Of a DNA stretch of 64,000 nucleotides, positions 8,897-17,304 are shown piece after piece. The translations under genes and the position numbers were made by a program. Source of the stretch: Sphingobium sp. Cam5-1 (GTDB lineage: Bacteria; Pseudomonadota; Alphaproteobacteria; Sphingomonadales; Sphingomonadaceae); contig NZ_CP065138.1 in assembly GCF_015693305.1 (NCBI RefSeq), positions 496,001-560,000 on the forward strand, read 5' to 3'. The notes below the pieces were generated by a model. The model was not told where the DNA came from and searched no databases. It was given only the letters and a program-made list of their open reading frames with translations. Each line of letters begins with the position of its first letter. Position 1 is the first letter of the stretch.

Positions 8897-10284
8897 ATAG
8901 CATCGCGCAACATTGGGATGTGGTTCGCGCTGCCCTTGCCGATGAAAGGCGAAGAGCGAAAAACCTGACCAGGGTCGATTACGTCACCTTCCTGCCCGCA
9001 GCGTTGGAAATCGTCGAGCAGCCTGTGTCGCCCACTGCCCGAGCGAGCACATGGCTTTTGCTCATCGGCCTTGCTCTGACGATCCTGTGGCTGACCTTCG
9101 GCAAGGTCGATGTCGTGGCTTCGGCGCCGGGCCGCCTGATCCCGGCGGACAATGTGAAGCTGGTTCAGCCGGTCGAGGCAGGGATCGTCCGCGCCATCCA
9201 TGTCCGCAATGGGCAGTATGTGCGCAAGGGGCAGGTGCTGGTCGAACTCGACCCGACCGTATCGGCGGCCGAGACCGTTCAGGCGGAAGCGGCATTGCAA
9301 ACGGCCCTTTTCGACGTCGCGCGCGCCAGGGCGGTGCTTTCAGCCCTGGATGGCAAAGGCCTCGACTTCATCGCCCCGCAGGGAACCGCGCCGCAGCTTG
9401 TCGCGACCCAGCGATCTCTGGCGGCAGCGGAACTCACTGCAATCGAGGCGTCCGCTTCGGGTCGGTCCGCGGACCTTCAGGCGGCAAGGGCGGCGCGCTC
9501 CGAAGCATTGGTGCAGGCGGCCAAGCTGACCGAGACCATCCCACTCCTCGACCAGCAGCTCGATGCCTATGAAGGACTGCTTACCAAGGGCTATGCCGCC
9601 AAGCTCAAGGTCATCGAGATGCGGCGGCAACGCTTCGCGACCATCCGGGATCGTGAGGCGGCGCTGGCAACCGCGCGCAAGGCCGAGGCGCAATCCTCTA
9701 GTGCCTCCAGCACTATGGCCCAGAGCAAGGCCGAAGCGCGCACACGCATCCTCACCGACCTTGCTAAAGCGGAGGCAGATGCACGGCTGCGCCAGGAGGA
9801 ATTGACCAAGAGCAGGCAGCGCAGCAGTTTGCAGCGCCTCATCGCGCCTGTGGACGGGACGATTACGCAGCTTTCCATTCACACTATCGGTGGCGTCGTT
9901 GAAGCGGCCAAGCCGATCATGGTGGTGGTGCCGAAAGGTGGCTCGCTGATCGCCGAGGTCAAGATTCTCAACAAGGATGTTGGCTTTGTGAAGGAAGGCC
10001 AGCCGGTGGCCATCAAGCTCGAAGCGTTCCCATTCACTCGATACGGCACCATCCCCGGCCATGTGGAAAGCATCGGGTCGGATGCCATCGAAGATGAAAA
10101 GCTTGGTTTCGTCTATCCTGCACGCATAATACTCAAACCTAATACCAAGGGCGCGATTGGCAATTTCAAATTGGATGCGGGTTTATCTGCGACCGCAGAT
10201 ATACGAACAGGCAGACGCTCCATTCTGACTTATCTTATTAGTCCAATAAATGAAACTATTCGCGATTCGGCGAGGGAAAGATGA
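8893..10284 (+). CDS. HlyD-family type I secretion periplasmic adaptor
   Basis: 463 residues. The start overlaps the ABC transporter stop (ATGA). A cytoplasmic N-terminus is followed by one membrane helix (about 54-71, TWLLLIGLALTILWLTFG), then a lipoyl half-motif (PADNVKLVQPVEAGIVRAIH, GQYVRKGQVLVELDPT). A long alanine-rich coiled coil (about 130-310) precedes the second lipoyl half and beta barrel (RLIAPVDGTITQLSIHT). It would bridge the ABC exporter to a TolC-type outer membrane channel. No TolC gene is present in the element, so a chromosomal one is presumably used. Confidence 0.93.
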   Translation: MNSIAQHWDVVRAALADERRRAKNLTRVDYVTFLPAALEIVEQPVSPTARASTWLLLIGLALTILWLTFGKVDVVASAPGRLIPADNVKLVQPVEAGIVRAIHVRNGQYVRKGQVLVELDPTVSAAETVQAEAALQTALFDVARARAVLSALDGKGLDFIAPQGTAPQLVATQRSLAAAELTAIEASASGRSADLQAARAARSEALVQAAKLTETIPLLDQQLDAYEGLLTKGYAAKLKVIEMRRQRFATIRDREAALATARKAEAQSSSASSTMAQSKAEARTRILTDLAKAEADARLRQEELTKSRQRSSLQRLIAPVDGTITQLSIHTIGGVVEAAKPIMVVVPKGGSLIAEVKILNKDVGFVKEGQPVAIKLEAFPFTRYGTIPGHVESIGSDAIEDEKLGFVYPARIILKPNTKGAIGNFKLDAGLSATADIRTGRRSILTYLISPINETIRDSARER

Positions 10285-10325
10285 AAGGATCGCTGTAAAA
10301 AATCGGGCCAACGGAGATCATCGAG

Positions 10326-10814
10326 ATGAAATTCATTACCTTCGAAGGGCAAGGCTTTATAACTAAGTGCATCGATCTTTCCACAGCAAAGGCTCTGCTA
10401 ATCGTTTTTTCGCTCAGTGCTTGTGGGTTTCTCAAGGATCCGACTTGTAGAGTAAACGAGCGAGCACTTCCGAGCGTCCAAGAGGTAGCCCAACGAAGCA
10501 CAGAGATTTGGCTACCAAGCACAGAAGTGGGGACAGGCGATCAGAATATGGCGGCGTATATCGCGAGCGGTTGCTGTTCTGTCCAGCCTCTTAAATCAAG
10601 CATCTACTCACATATATTCACGCATCCGCGGAATCGGGCTTCATACGCTTTACGAACGCACATTATATTTAATAGCCCAGACGGCACAAAAGTCCGGACG
10701 TCTAAGATAATATTTAATAAGTGCTTAAAAGTATTAGATCAAATATCGGAAACGCACTATCTTAAAGAGGACTTTTACAATGGATCCATTAACATTCCAG
10801 TTCATCCTCAATAA
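10326..10814 (+). CDS. Small predicted lipoprotein of unknown function
   Basis: 162 residues, not recognised. A hydrophobic segment ends in a lipobox, LLIVFSLSACG (about residues 23-34), so the mature protein probably starts at that cysteine and is lipid-anchored. The n-region before the hydrophobic core is unusually long. The mature part has further cysteines (PTCRV, SGCCSV, NKCLK). The gene is AT-rich compared with its neighbours. Its last 35 bases overlap the start of the RTX gene in another frame. Position between the exporter genes and the substrate suggests an accessory or immunity-like role, but nothing in the sequence proves it. Confidence 0.7.
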   Translation: MKFITFEGQGFITKCIDLSTAKALLIVFSLSACGFLKDPTCRVNERALPSVQEVAQRSTEIWLPSTEVGTGDQNMAAYIASGCCSVQPLKSSIYSHIFTHPRNRASYALRTHIIFNSPDGTKVRTSKIIFNKCLKVLDQISETHYLKEDFYNGSINIPVHPQ

Positions 10815-13800
10815 GTACTTATATGGCAGTGATCAAATGCCGTCCTCGCCGGATCAGCGGCTTCGTCCCGCTGCTCTCGATGGAGTAGCTGTCGAGCAGT
10901 ACGTCGATACAGCATCTTACATGAATACGGTGGGGCGCTTTGCGCATCTAGCAGATGCCGATATTGTATCCAGTTTTTTCAGCGGCGGACTGGATCAGCA
11001 AAAGCACCTTGGCACGACAGATAGCAATGGTGTTACTAGGCTGCCGTTGACTGCCCTGTATACAGGTGGGGAACCGCCAGAATCTGCTAGGTTTGTTGTT
11101 TACCAATATACTGCCGGCATAACTGAATCTGATTTTGCTTATAGAGCCTTCATATGGGGGTCTACATCTTTTGTTCTCAGTGGGCAAACCACATTTGTTT
11201 GGGGTGCAGATGGATCCCTGTCTATTGAGAACGGGTCAGTGAGGCCACACGATACCGATTTTGATTTTCAAACTGGCAGCACACCTATACAACAAGCCGT
11301 TCAAATCATCAATGATACTATTCTCGCTCCAGTAATCGATCCTTATGATATTGGCGAGAAAGTGCTTCTGAAATTTGGTGCCGATACTAAGGCTCAATGG
11401 GACGCTTCTCATGTGGGCGACGTGTACACGCAAGCCGATTTCCAAAATTTCGTTAAGCCCGATTATGTCTTTGCGAATGTTGCGGCTGCAATTGCTGGAA
11501 CGGTGGGAGCACTATCTGCTTATAGCGTAGCAGTTGCCGCCTTGGCCCAGCAGCTCATCAACAGCGAAGCAATACAATACACCTACAACGGGAAAGATAT
11601 CATATATGGATCTTCCGAAGGTGATTCCCTCAACTATGATAGTCACGTTGGGCTGCTGACCGGCGTTCCTCCCTACACTCATGGGGCCTTCTTTGTCGGA
11701 GGGGACGGATCTGACAGCATAACAGGGGGCATACAGGACGATATCCTGTCGGGTGGCTCTGGCAATGATACGGCAGACTATTCCTCAAATCTTAGCTCCC
11801 AAACCATAAGTATCAATTTTGATGGTACATCATCTGCGCCAATTTTAACTGTACAAGATGGATTAGGGGGCACGGATACCTTACATTCCATTGAAAATAT
11901 CAAGGGTACGGTTGGCGCGGATAAGATCATCTATAAGGGTTCCATTCCATCTGGCTACAATCTTACCATTGATGCGAATGGCGGTCAGGCAGGCGTAGCC
12001 GATATTATTGATGCCAAGGATTCCAGTGACCTTGCAGGCATGACCGTGAAAATCGATCAGACCTCCGGCAGAGGTTATATCAGTAGCCGGAGCGGCGCTG
12101 GTGGAAAGATCAACCTCCTGAACTTCAACACCGACATTATCGGTTCAGAGTATAGCGATCTCATCTCCGACGAAAGCGAACACGACCATCTGGTCGATGG
12201 CAAGGGTGGCGATGACAATATCACCGTAGGTGGCCTCGACGCGACCGTGGACGGCGGTGCTGGCAACGATGTGATCCATCTCAAATCGCAATCCGCCACG
12301 ATCAAGTTCGGCGCTGGCGGCGGCAGCGATGTCGTCGAGTTCGACGCGGGCGACGGCGATTACACCCTGGCGCTCCAGAACCTCAACCAGGACGATATCG
12401 AGATCATCGCGGGCGGGCATAGCATATACGGTACGGGGAACGATGGCCTATTTCTTCAGTTCATCACCGTCCGGATAAGCCAGACTGGTGATCAGATCAC
12501 ATTTCTGGAAAACGGTAAAAATATTGGTCCTAGCGGGAGTACCTACGACACATCGGGCAATTCCAGAAAGCTTGGTTCAATCACGTTTGCTGACGGCACG
12601 GTGCTAACGCAGGCGGCCCTGTCAGATCAACTGGCGCAAGCCGCACTCGGTATAAACTCGCTCCCAATCATGCTCGACACCTGGGGATACAAGAAGGATT
12701 TTCCTTTTAGTGCCAATTATCTTTCAGCGCGACATTATGCGGATGAGTATCGCGACTATGTCAACGCCACTTATCTGCAGGCGGCTCCGATTGGAACTCC
12801 ACCTCCCCCGCCAGACCAAAATCTTTCCGGCACCCCAGACGACGAGAATTTCAACCCCGGCAAGGGAAATGATTTTGTCGATGGCGGCGGCGGCAACGAC
12901 AGTGTCCAGGAAAGCCAAGGCAACGATACCTATGTCTGGAATCTCGGGGACGGTGACGACACAATCGTCGGCTCTGATGCGTCCGACGGCTTCGACACCC
13001 TGCAACTGGGTGCCGGTATATCGCCAGCGGATCTGCGATTCGCTATTGCTAACGACGGCGCAGGGCTGACCCTTTCCTTCGCGAACCAGACCGGATCGAT
13101 TTCGCTGGGTGATGGACTTGTAGGAGAAGGCTACGGCGTCGATCGCATCCTGTTCGCCGATGGCACTGCAATGATGCGGACCGATTGGCTAGCCGCCGCC
13201 AGTTCAGTGATCGCCGCTGCGCAAGTGACCGTCAATGGCACGGCATCGGCTGACTTTCTTCGACCTCCGCGCGGTAATTTCATCGTCAATGGCGCAGGTG
13301 GCGATGACACTATCACAGTCAGCGGCAGCGGCGCGGGTACATTCCGCTTTTCGAGCGCCGATGGTCATGATGAGATCAATGATTGGGGATTCGGCTACAA
13401 CCGCAACGACACCCTCGAACTCACAAATGTGAATGCGGATGGTGTGTCTCTCAGCCGATCGGGCGACGCTTTGCTTGTGACCGTCAACTCGACCGGGGCA
13501 TCGGTGAATGTCACCAAGCAGTTCGAGCAGGATGACGGCAACACGCACGGGATCAGCACGATCAAATTCGCTGACGGCACGATTTGGACACGAACCCAAA
13601 TTCGCGATCTTGTTTCTGCTGCAATGGGGAATACATCCCCTGTCGCCCAAGCCGCAACAGCTACTGCCATTGAGGACGCTGCGCTCGTGCGCGGAACATT
13701 GGTGGCGACCGATGCTGATGCGGGCGATGTTCTGAAGTTCAAGCTCGATGATGTGGTGGACGGATTGGTCCTGGCGGCAAACGGCCAGTGGAGCTTCGAT

Positions 13801-15225
13801 CCCACTGCCGCAAGCTATAATTATCTGGAAGCCGGACAGAGCCTTGTCATCAATGCTGACTATCATGTCACGGACACGGCGGGCGCCACCTCGTCCTCGA
13901 CTCTCACGATTACCATTGCGGGCACGGAGGATATGGCTGATGAGCCCGCTGTGCCGCCGATATATGGCACCACCGGGAACGACACCCTTATCGGAGGCAT
14001 TGGAGACGATAGTCTTTATGGTGGCGATGGCGATGACAGTATCGACGGCGCCGCCGGCGCGGACCTGATGGCCGGAGGCAGCGGTAGCGATTTCTATTAC
14101 GCCGATAATGCCGGAGATATCATCGTCGAGGTAGCCGATGAGGGTTGGGATGGTGTCTCCTCCACCATAAGTTTCGTTCTGCCCGACAATGTCGAAGGGT
14201 TGTATTTGGGCGGCGATGCTGCCTTGGACGGCACAGGCAACGATCTCGACAATGAAATATATGGCAACGACTACGCTAACGCCCTCTCCGGGATGGGCGG
14301 TGCGGATTATATCGTCGGGGGCTGGGGCGATGACCGATTGATCGGAGGCGCCGGCAACGATTTGCTCGCCGGTGAGGATGGGAGCGCCGATGTCGCGGTC
14401 TATGCTGGCCTCCAGTCCAGTTTTTCGATTGCTACCATCGATGGCACCGTGACCATCACCGACAACGATCCCACCGTTGATGGAGATGAAGGTTCGGACT
14501 CCCTCTATGGCATCGAGGTCGTGGAGTTTCAGGGTGGCGTGCAAGCGGGAATTTCCTCGCCTATCGTGTTGGACCTCAACGGCAATGGCGTCAGTCTCGT
14601 CGATAATCGCAGGACGAAGGTGGCGTTCGACTGGGATGGCGACGGCATCAAGAATCAGACGGGTTGGATCGGGAAGGATGATGGCTTCCTGTTTATCGAC
14701 AGGGACGGCAACGGGACCGTTACCAATGGCGGCGAGTTGAGCTTCACCAGCGACAAGGATGGCGCGAAATCCGACCTCGATGGCCTGCGTGCGTTCGACA
14801 GCAATGGGGATGGCATCTTCTCCTCAGCCGACGACCATTTCGCGCAGTTCAAGGTCTGGCGGGATCGGAATGGCAACGGCCGGGTCGACAAGAAGGAGAT
14901 CATGTCGCTCCAGAAGGCGGGTGTCGCCTCGATCGATCTTGCTGGCACGGCGGTCAATCGGAATTGGGAATGGGGTGAAAATCTCACCGTCAACACCGGC
15001 TCCTTTACCCGGACCAACGGAACTACCGGATCGTTCAGCGATGTGGCCTTAAGCTACGACACCGGGAACCCGCAGAATGCATCCATTAACAAGGCGGCAT
15101 CGCAACTCAGCGAAGCCATCGCCGGCTTCTTCGGCGACCGAGGAACCAGTGACTTCGCCAGCCATGAGAGCTGGATGGAAAACCGGGCTGATTTCGTGGC
15201 AGGTTCGAAATGGTTCGGTCGATAG
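10780..15225 (+). CDS. Large RTX/VCBS/EF-hand calcium-binding secreted protein
   Basis: 1,481 residues from ATG 10780, with AAAGAGG upstream. The N-terminal 300 residues are unrecognised and lack a Sec signal. A short RTX array occurs near residue 306 (GGDGSDSITGG, GGSGNDTADYS). A VCBS/cadherin-like domain spans about 946-1053 (ATDADAGD, GQWSFDP, TLTITIAGTED). A second RTX array covers about 1062-1200 (GNDTLIGG, GDDSLYGG, GGAGNDLLAG). The tail has EF-hand-like loops (DLNGNGVSL, FDSNGDGIFS, DRNGNGRVDKKE). It is most likely the type I secretion substrate, acting outside the cell as an adhesin, enzyme or toxin. The first 400-500 codons are visibly AT-richer. Confidence 0.88.
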   Translation: MDPLTFQFILNKYLYGSDQMPSSPDQRLRPAALDGVAVEQYVDTASYMNTVGRFAHLADADIVSSFFSGGLDQQKHLGTTDSNGVTRLPLTALYTGGEPPESARFVVYQYTAGITESDFAYRAFIWGSTSFVLSGQTTFVWGADGSLSIENGSVRPHDTDFDFQTGSTPIQQAVQIINDTILAPVIDPYDIGEKVLLKFGADTKAQWDASHVGDVYTQADFQNFVKPDYVFANVAAAIAGTVGALSAYSVAVAALAQQLINSEAIQYTYNGKDIIYGSSEGDSLNYDSHVGLLTGVPPYTHGAFFVGGDGSDSITGGIQDDILSGGSGNDTADYSSNLSSQTISINFDGTSSAPILTVQDGLGGTDTLHSIENIKGTVGADKIIYKGSIPSGYNLTIDANGGQAGVADIIDAKDSSDLAGMTVKIDQTSGRGYISSRSGAGGKINLLNFNTDIIGSEYSDLISDESEHDHLVDGKGGDDNITVGGLDATVDGGAGNDVIHLKSQSATIKFGAGGGSDVVEFDAGDGDYTLALQNLNQDDIEIIAGGHSIYGTGNDGLFLQFITVRISQTGDQITFLENGKNIGPSGSTYDTSGNSRKLGSITFADGTVLTQAALSDQLAQAALGINSLPIMLDTWGYKKDFPFSANYLSARHYADEYRDYVNATYLQAAPIGTPPPPPDQNLSGTPDDENFNPGKGNDFVDGGGGNDSVQESQGNDTYVWNLGDGDDTIVGSDASDGFDTLQLGAGISPADLRFAIANDGAGLTLSFANQTGSISLGDGLVGEGYGVDRILFADGTAMMRTDWLAAASSVIAAAQVTVNGTASADFLRPPRGNFIVNGAGGDDTITVSGSGAGTFRFSSADGHDEINDWGFGYNRNDTLELTNVNADGVSLSRSGDALLVTVNSTGASVNVTKQFEQDDGNTHGISTIKFADGTIWTRTQIRDLVSAAMGNTSPVAQAATATAIEDAALVRGTLVATDADAGDVLKFKLDDVVDGLVLAANGQWSFDPTAASYNYLEAGQSLVINADYHVTDTAGATSSSTLTITIAGTEDMADEPAVPPIYGTTGNDTLIGGIGDDSLYGGDGDDSIDGAAGADLMAGGSGSDFYYADNAGDIIVEVADEGWDGVSSTISFVLPDNVEGLYLGGDAALDGTGNDLDNEIYGNDYANALSGMGGADYIVGGWGDDRLIGGAGNDLLAGEDGSADVAVYAGLQSSFSIATIDGTVTITDNDPTVDGDEGSDSLYGIEVVEFQGGVQAGISSPIVLDLNGNGVSLVDNRRTKVAFDWDGDGIKNQTGWIGKDDGFLFIDRDGNGTVTNGGELSFTSDKDGAKSDLDGLRAFDSNGDGIFSSADDHFAQFKVWRDRNGNGRVDKKEIMSLQKAGVASIDLAGTAVNRNWEWGENLTVNTGSFTRTNGTTGSFSDVALSYDTGNPQNASINKAASQLSEAIAGFFGDRGTSDFASHESWMENRADFVAGSKWFGR

Positions 15226-15256
15226 GCCTTGGGGAATTTCCCGGATCAATGTCAAT

Positions 15257-15281
15257 CCAGAGGCGGCAATCCCGCCTCTGG
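15257..15281. repeat. Perfect 10-bp stem hairpin between RTX gene and glycosyltransferase
   Basis: CCAGAGGCGG (15257-15266) pairs with CCGCCTCTGG (15272-15281) around a 5-nt loop, 32 bases after the RTX stop codon. No T run follows on either strand. It could stabilise the upstream mRNA end or attenuate read-through into the glycosyltransferase gene. Confidence 0.7.
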
Positions 15282-15302
15282 AAACCCCCTATCGGATTAT
15301 GA

Positions 15303-16454
15303 ATGCCGTCCGTTCTGATTGGATGGGAGTTGGGGGCTGGCAACGGCCACATCCAACGCCTGCGGCCTGTTATCGCAACATATCTTCAGGCGGGCTGGAC
15401 GGTCGTTGCGGCGATGCGGAACGTCCGTTTGGCAACCATGCAATTCGCCGACTTCCGCGCGGAATTGGACGATGGGCGGCTTTCCATCGTCCAGGCTCCG
15501 ATTTTCCTGCATCGTAGCCCCAGCATCGGCAAAATTTCATCCCTTGCCGAAATCTTGGCCCAGATCGGCTTTGCCGATCCCCAATTGCTGGGACCGGTGG
15601 TGAGAGCCTGGGAACGCTTGATCGGCAAGGTGCAGCCTTCGGTCATTCTGTCGGATGCAGCGCCCAGTCTGAACATTGCGGCGAGTGGCAGGTTGCCGGT
15701 CATCGTGATCGGCAACGGTTGGACCGTGCCACCTGATAGGGCGGAACTGCCGCCCCTTCTAGCCACTGGCGATGCAAGTCAAATCAAACTGGCCAGTGCG
15801 CACATCCTGGACGCCGTTGAACGCGTGGCGAAGCGCAATATCGTGCATTTCCCCGCCTTGCTGCGAGGCGTGGCAAACTATATCTGCACGCTCAAAATGC
15901 TCGATCCTTACAATTTTTGCAGAGATGAAGCTCTTCACTGGTCACCGGAAATAGAGCCGCCTTCCAAAGATGCTGTCCCTTCCAGGGATATGGTTTTGAT
16001 CTATTTGCCCATGAAGCATCCAGCCATACAGCCGCTGATAAAGGTGGCCCATGCGGTCCCGATGCAACAATATGCCTATTTTGGCGGTGCGCGTTATCCT
16101 GAGACGGGCAATTTACAGGTGAGCCCAACGCCGATCGATTTCCGTGCTGAAGTGCCTGGATGCCGATTGATCGTTCATCATGGGGGATTGGGTACGGCAT
16201 TACAGGCCCTGGTTCAGGGCGTTCCCCAAATCATCTGCCCTGCTGATCTTGAAAAATCCCTTATAGCAACCGCCATATCGGCGTCTGGGGCAGGTGCGGT
16301 TTTAACATTCCCGATCAGTTCACAAAATGTTGCAACTGCAATTCAACGGGCATTGGCATGCCCCTCTCAACCGCCAAGCCTATCCGAATTGGTAACCCGA
16401 TCTCCACAAGAAACGCTGACTTCGCTTCTGTCGACATCCAATGGCCTCCGTTGA
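15303..16454 (+). CDS. GT-B fold glycosyltransferase (GT1/UGT-like)
   Basis: 383 residues. The N-terminal motif WELGAGNGHIQRLRPV is the glycine-rich acceptor-side loop of MurG/UGT-like enzymes. The C-terminal half contains CRLIVHHGGLGTALQALVQGVPQI, the HHGG-T nucleotide-sugar binding motif of GT1 family enzymes. Donor and acceptor are unknown. It lies 77 bp after the RTX gene in the same direction and ends 66 bp before the right inverted repeat, so it is cargo. A role in glycosylating the RTX protein or a surface glycan that receives it is speculative. The ribosome binding site is weak. Confidence 0.85.
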   Translation: MPSVLIGWELGAGNGHIQRLRPVIATYLQAGWTVVAAMRNVRLATMQFADFRAELDDGRLSIVQAPIFLHRSPSIGKISSLAEILAQIGFADPQLLGPVVRAWERLIGKVQPSVILSDAAPSLNIAASGRLPVIVIGNGWTVPPDRAELPPLLATGDASQIKLASAHILDAVERVAKRNIVHFPALLRGVANYICTLKMLDPYNFCRDEALHWSPEIEPPSKDAVPSRDMVLIYLPMKHPAIQPLIKVAHAVPMQQYAYFGGARYPETGNLQVSPTPIDFRAEVPGCRLIVHHGGLGTALQALVQGVPQIICPADLEKSLIATAISASGAGAVLTFPISSQNVATAIQRALACPSQPPSLSELVTRSPQETLTSLLSTSNGLR

Positions 16455-16520
16455 ATTTTCCGCAGAAACGCGGGTTCAATTATGGCCAATGGAAAATATC
16501 AATGTGCCAAACTATCGCGA

Positions 16521-16604
16521 ATTATGCCGACCCGCTGCATCGCTGATCCGCGGAAATCCGGCGTTCGGCACGGTCATGCGGCATAATCCTAAACGCGGCA
16601 TAAT
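16521..16604. repeat. Right 84-bp terminal inverted repeat of the RIT-like element
   Basis: The reverse complement aligns gap-free with 3203-3286. ArdC coding sequence starts immediately outside it: the CAT codon of HELIH overlaps its last two bases. Translation of the disrupted ardC continues into the repeat and stops at 16522-16524, adding about 26 foreign residues. Confidence 0.9.
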
Positions 16605-17304
16605 GAATCAGTTCGTGCAGACAAGTGCGGTAATAATCGACCTGCTCGTAGAAAGCCGGTTGCGGCGGCACCTGCACAAAGTCTGCTGACGGAACATAAT
16701 AGGCTGCGTCGCCGCCGATCCGGAATTCAACGCCGCTGGCGGCGATCACCTCCTCGGCAACCGGGATGATCTCACGTTCCCGGAGGGGAAGGGGATCGCG
16801 CGCAAGGTCGGGATCAAGCCCCTCGCATTGCGCTACATTGAACAGGGTGAAGCGCTTGAGGAAGGCCATGGTCCTGGCTTGCCCACCTTCCGCAGCGACC
16901 CGCGCCTTCTCCTCGTCGGTCACGAACCGGTCGGCATAGACCACCATCGTCCCCTGTTCGCCCTTGCGAACATTGCCGCCTGCCTGCAACGCTTGGCCAT
17001 ATGTGAGCCAGCCCTGCGAGGGCCAGCCGTTCGTGATGACCGCGCCCCAGAGCATGAGAATATTGATGCCCGAATAGGGGCGGCCGGTGATGGCGTTGCG
17101 GGGCAGCGCGGGTCCAGCGCAGGCGGTGCTGTCCCATGGCTGAACCCATGGCAGGCGGCCCTCTTCCAGCTGCGATATGATTTTGGCTGTGACCTCCTCG
17201 TAGAGGCCTTTGCGGTTGGTGCCTTCACCATCTGCTGCCCGCAACTTGCGTTCCTTCCTCGCTCCGGGAGCGGAACGGGCCTTTCCGTTGATCATCTGGT
17301 TCAT
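16603..17304 (-). pseudogene. ardC: ardC 5' fragment (N-terminal part of ArdC antirestriction protein)
   Basis: The start is ATG 17302-17304 (MNQMINGKARS), with GGAGG about 7 bases upstream on the reverse strand. The frame encodes the DUF1738/ArdC N-terminal domain (GLYEEVTAKIISQLEEG, NAITGRPYSGINILMLW, RKGEQGTMVVYADRF). It then has the zincin helix TCLHELIH, after which native sequence ends at the element's inverted repeat. About 234 native residues remain. ArdC proteins protect incoming single-stranded DNA during conjugation and have a metalloprotease-like C-terminal domain. Here that domain is cut through its metal site, so protease-type function must be lost. The N-terminal DNA-binding half could still be made. 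Confidence 0.9.

Larger units (their letters stand above)
3172..16605. mobile_element. Recombinase-in-trio (RIT-like) element with type I secretion cargo, inserted in ardC
   Basis: About 13.4 kb interrupts ardC between the codons for HELIH and ATGH. The ends carry 84-bp imperfect inverted repeats (3203-3286 and 16521-16604). Just inside the left end are three tyrosine recombinases on the reverse strand, each overlapping the next by 4 bp, which is the defining layout of RIT elements. The rest is cargo: an ABC exporter, an HlyD adaptor, a lipoprotein, an RTX protein and a glycosyltransferase, all rightward. The exact ends are inferred by rejoining the ardC reading frame and are good to a few bases. 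No obvious target duplication is seen. Confidence 0.85.

Noticed and set aside
13204..14544. 446-residue reverse open frame opposite the RTX repeats
   Set aside because: RTX glycine/aspartate codons read in reverse give Ile/Val/Ala-rich frames. No start signal or motif.
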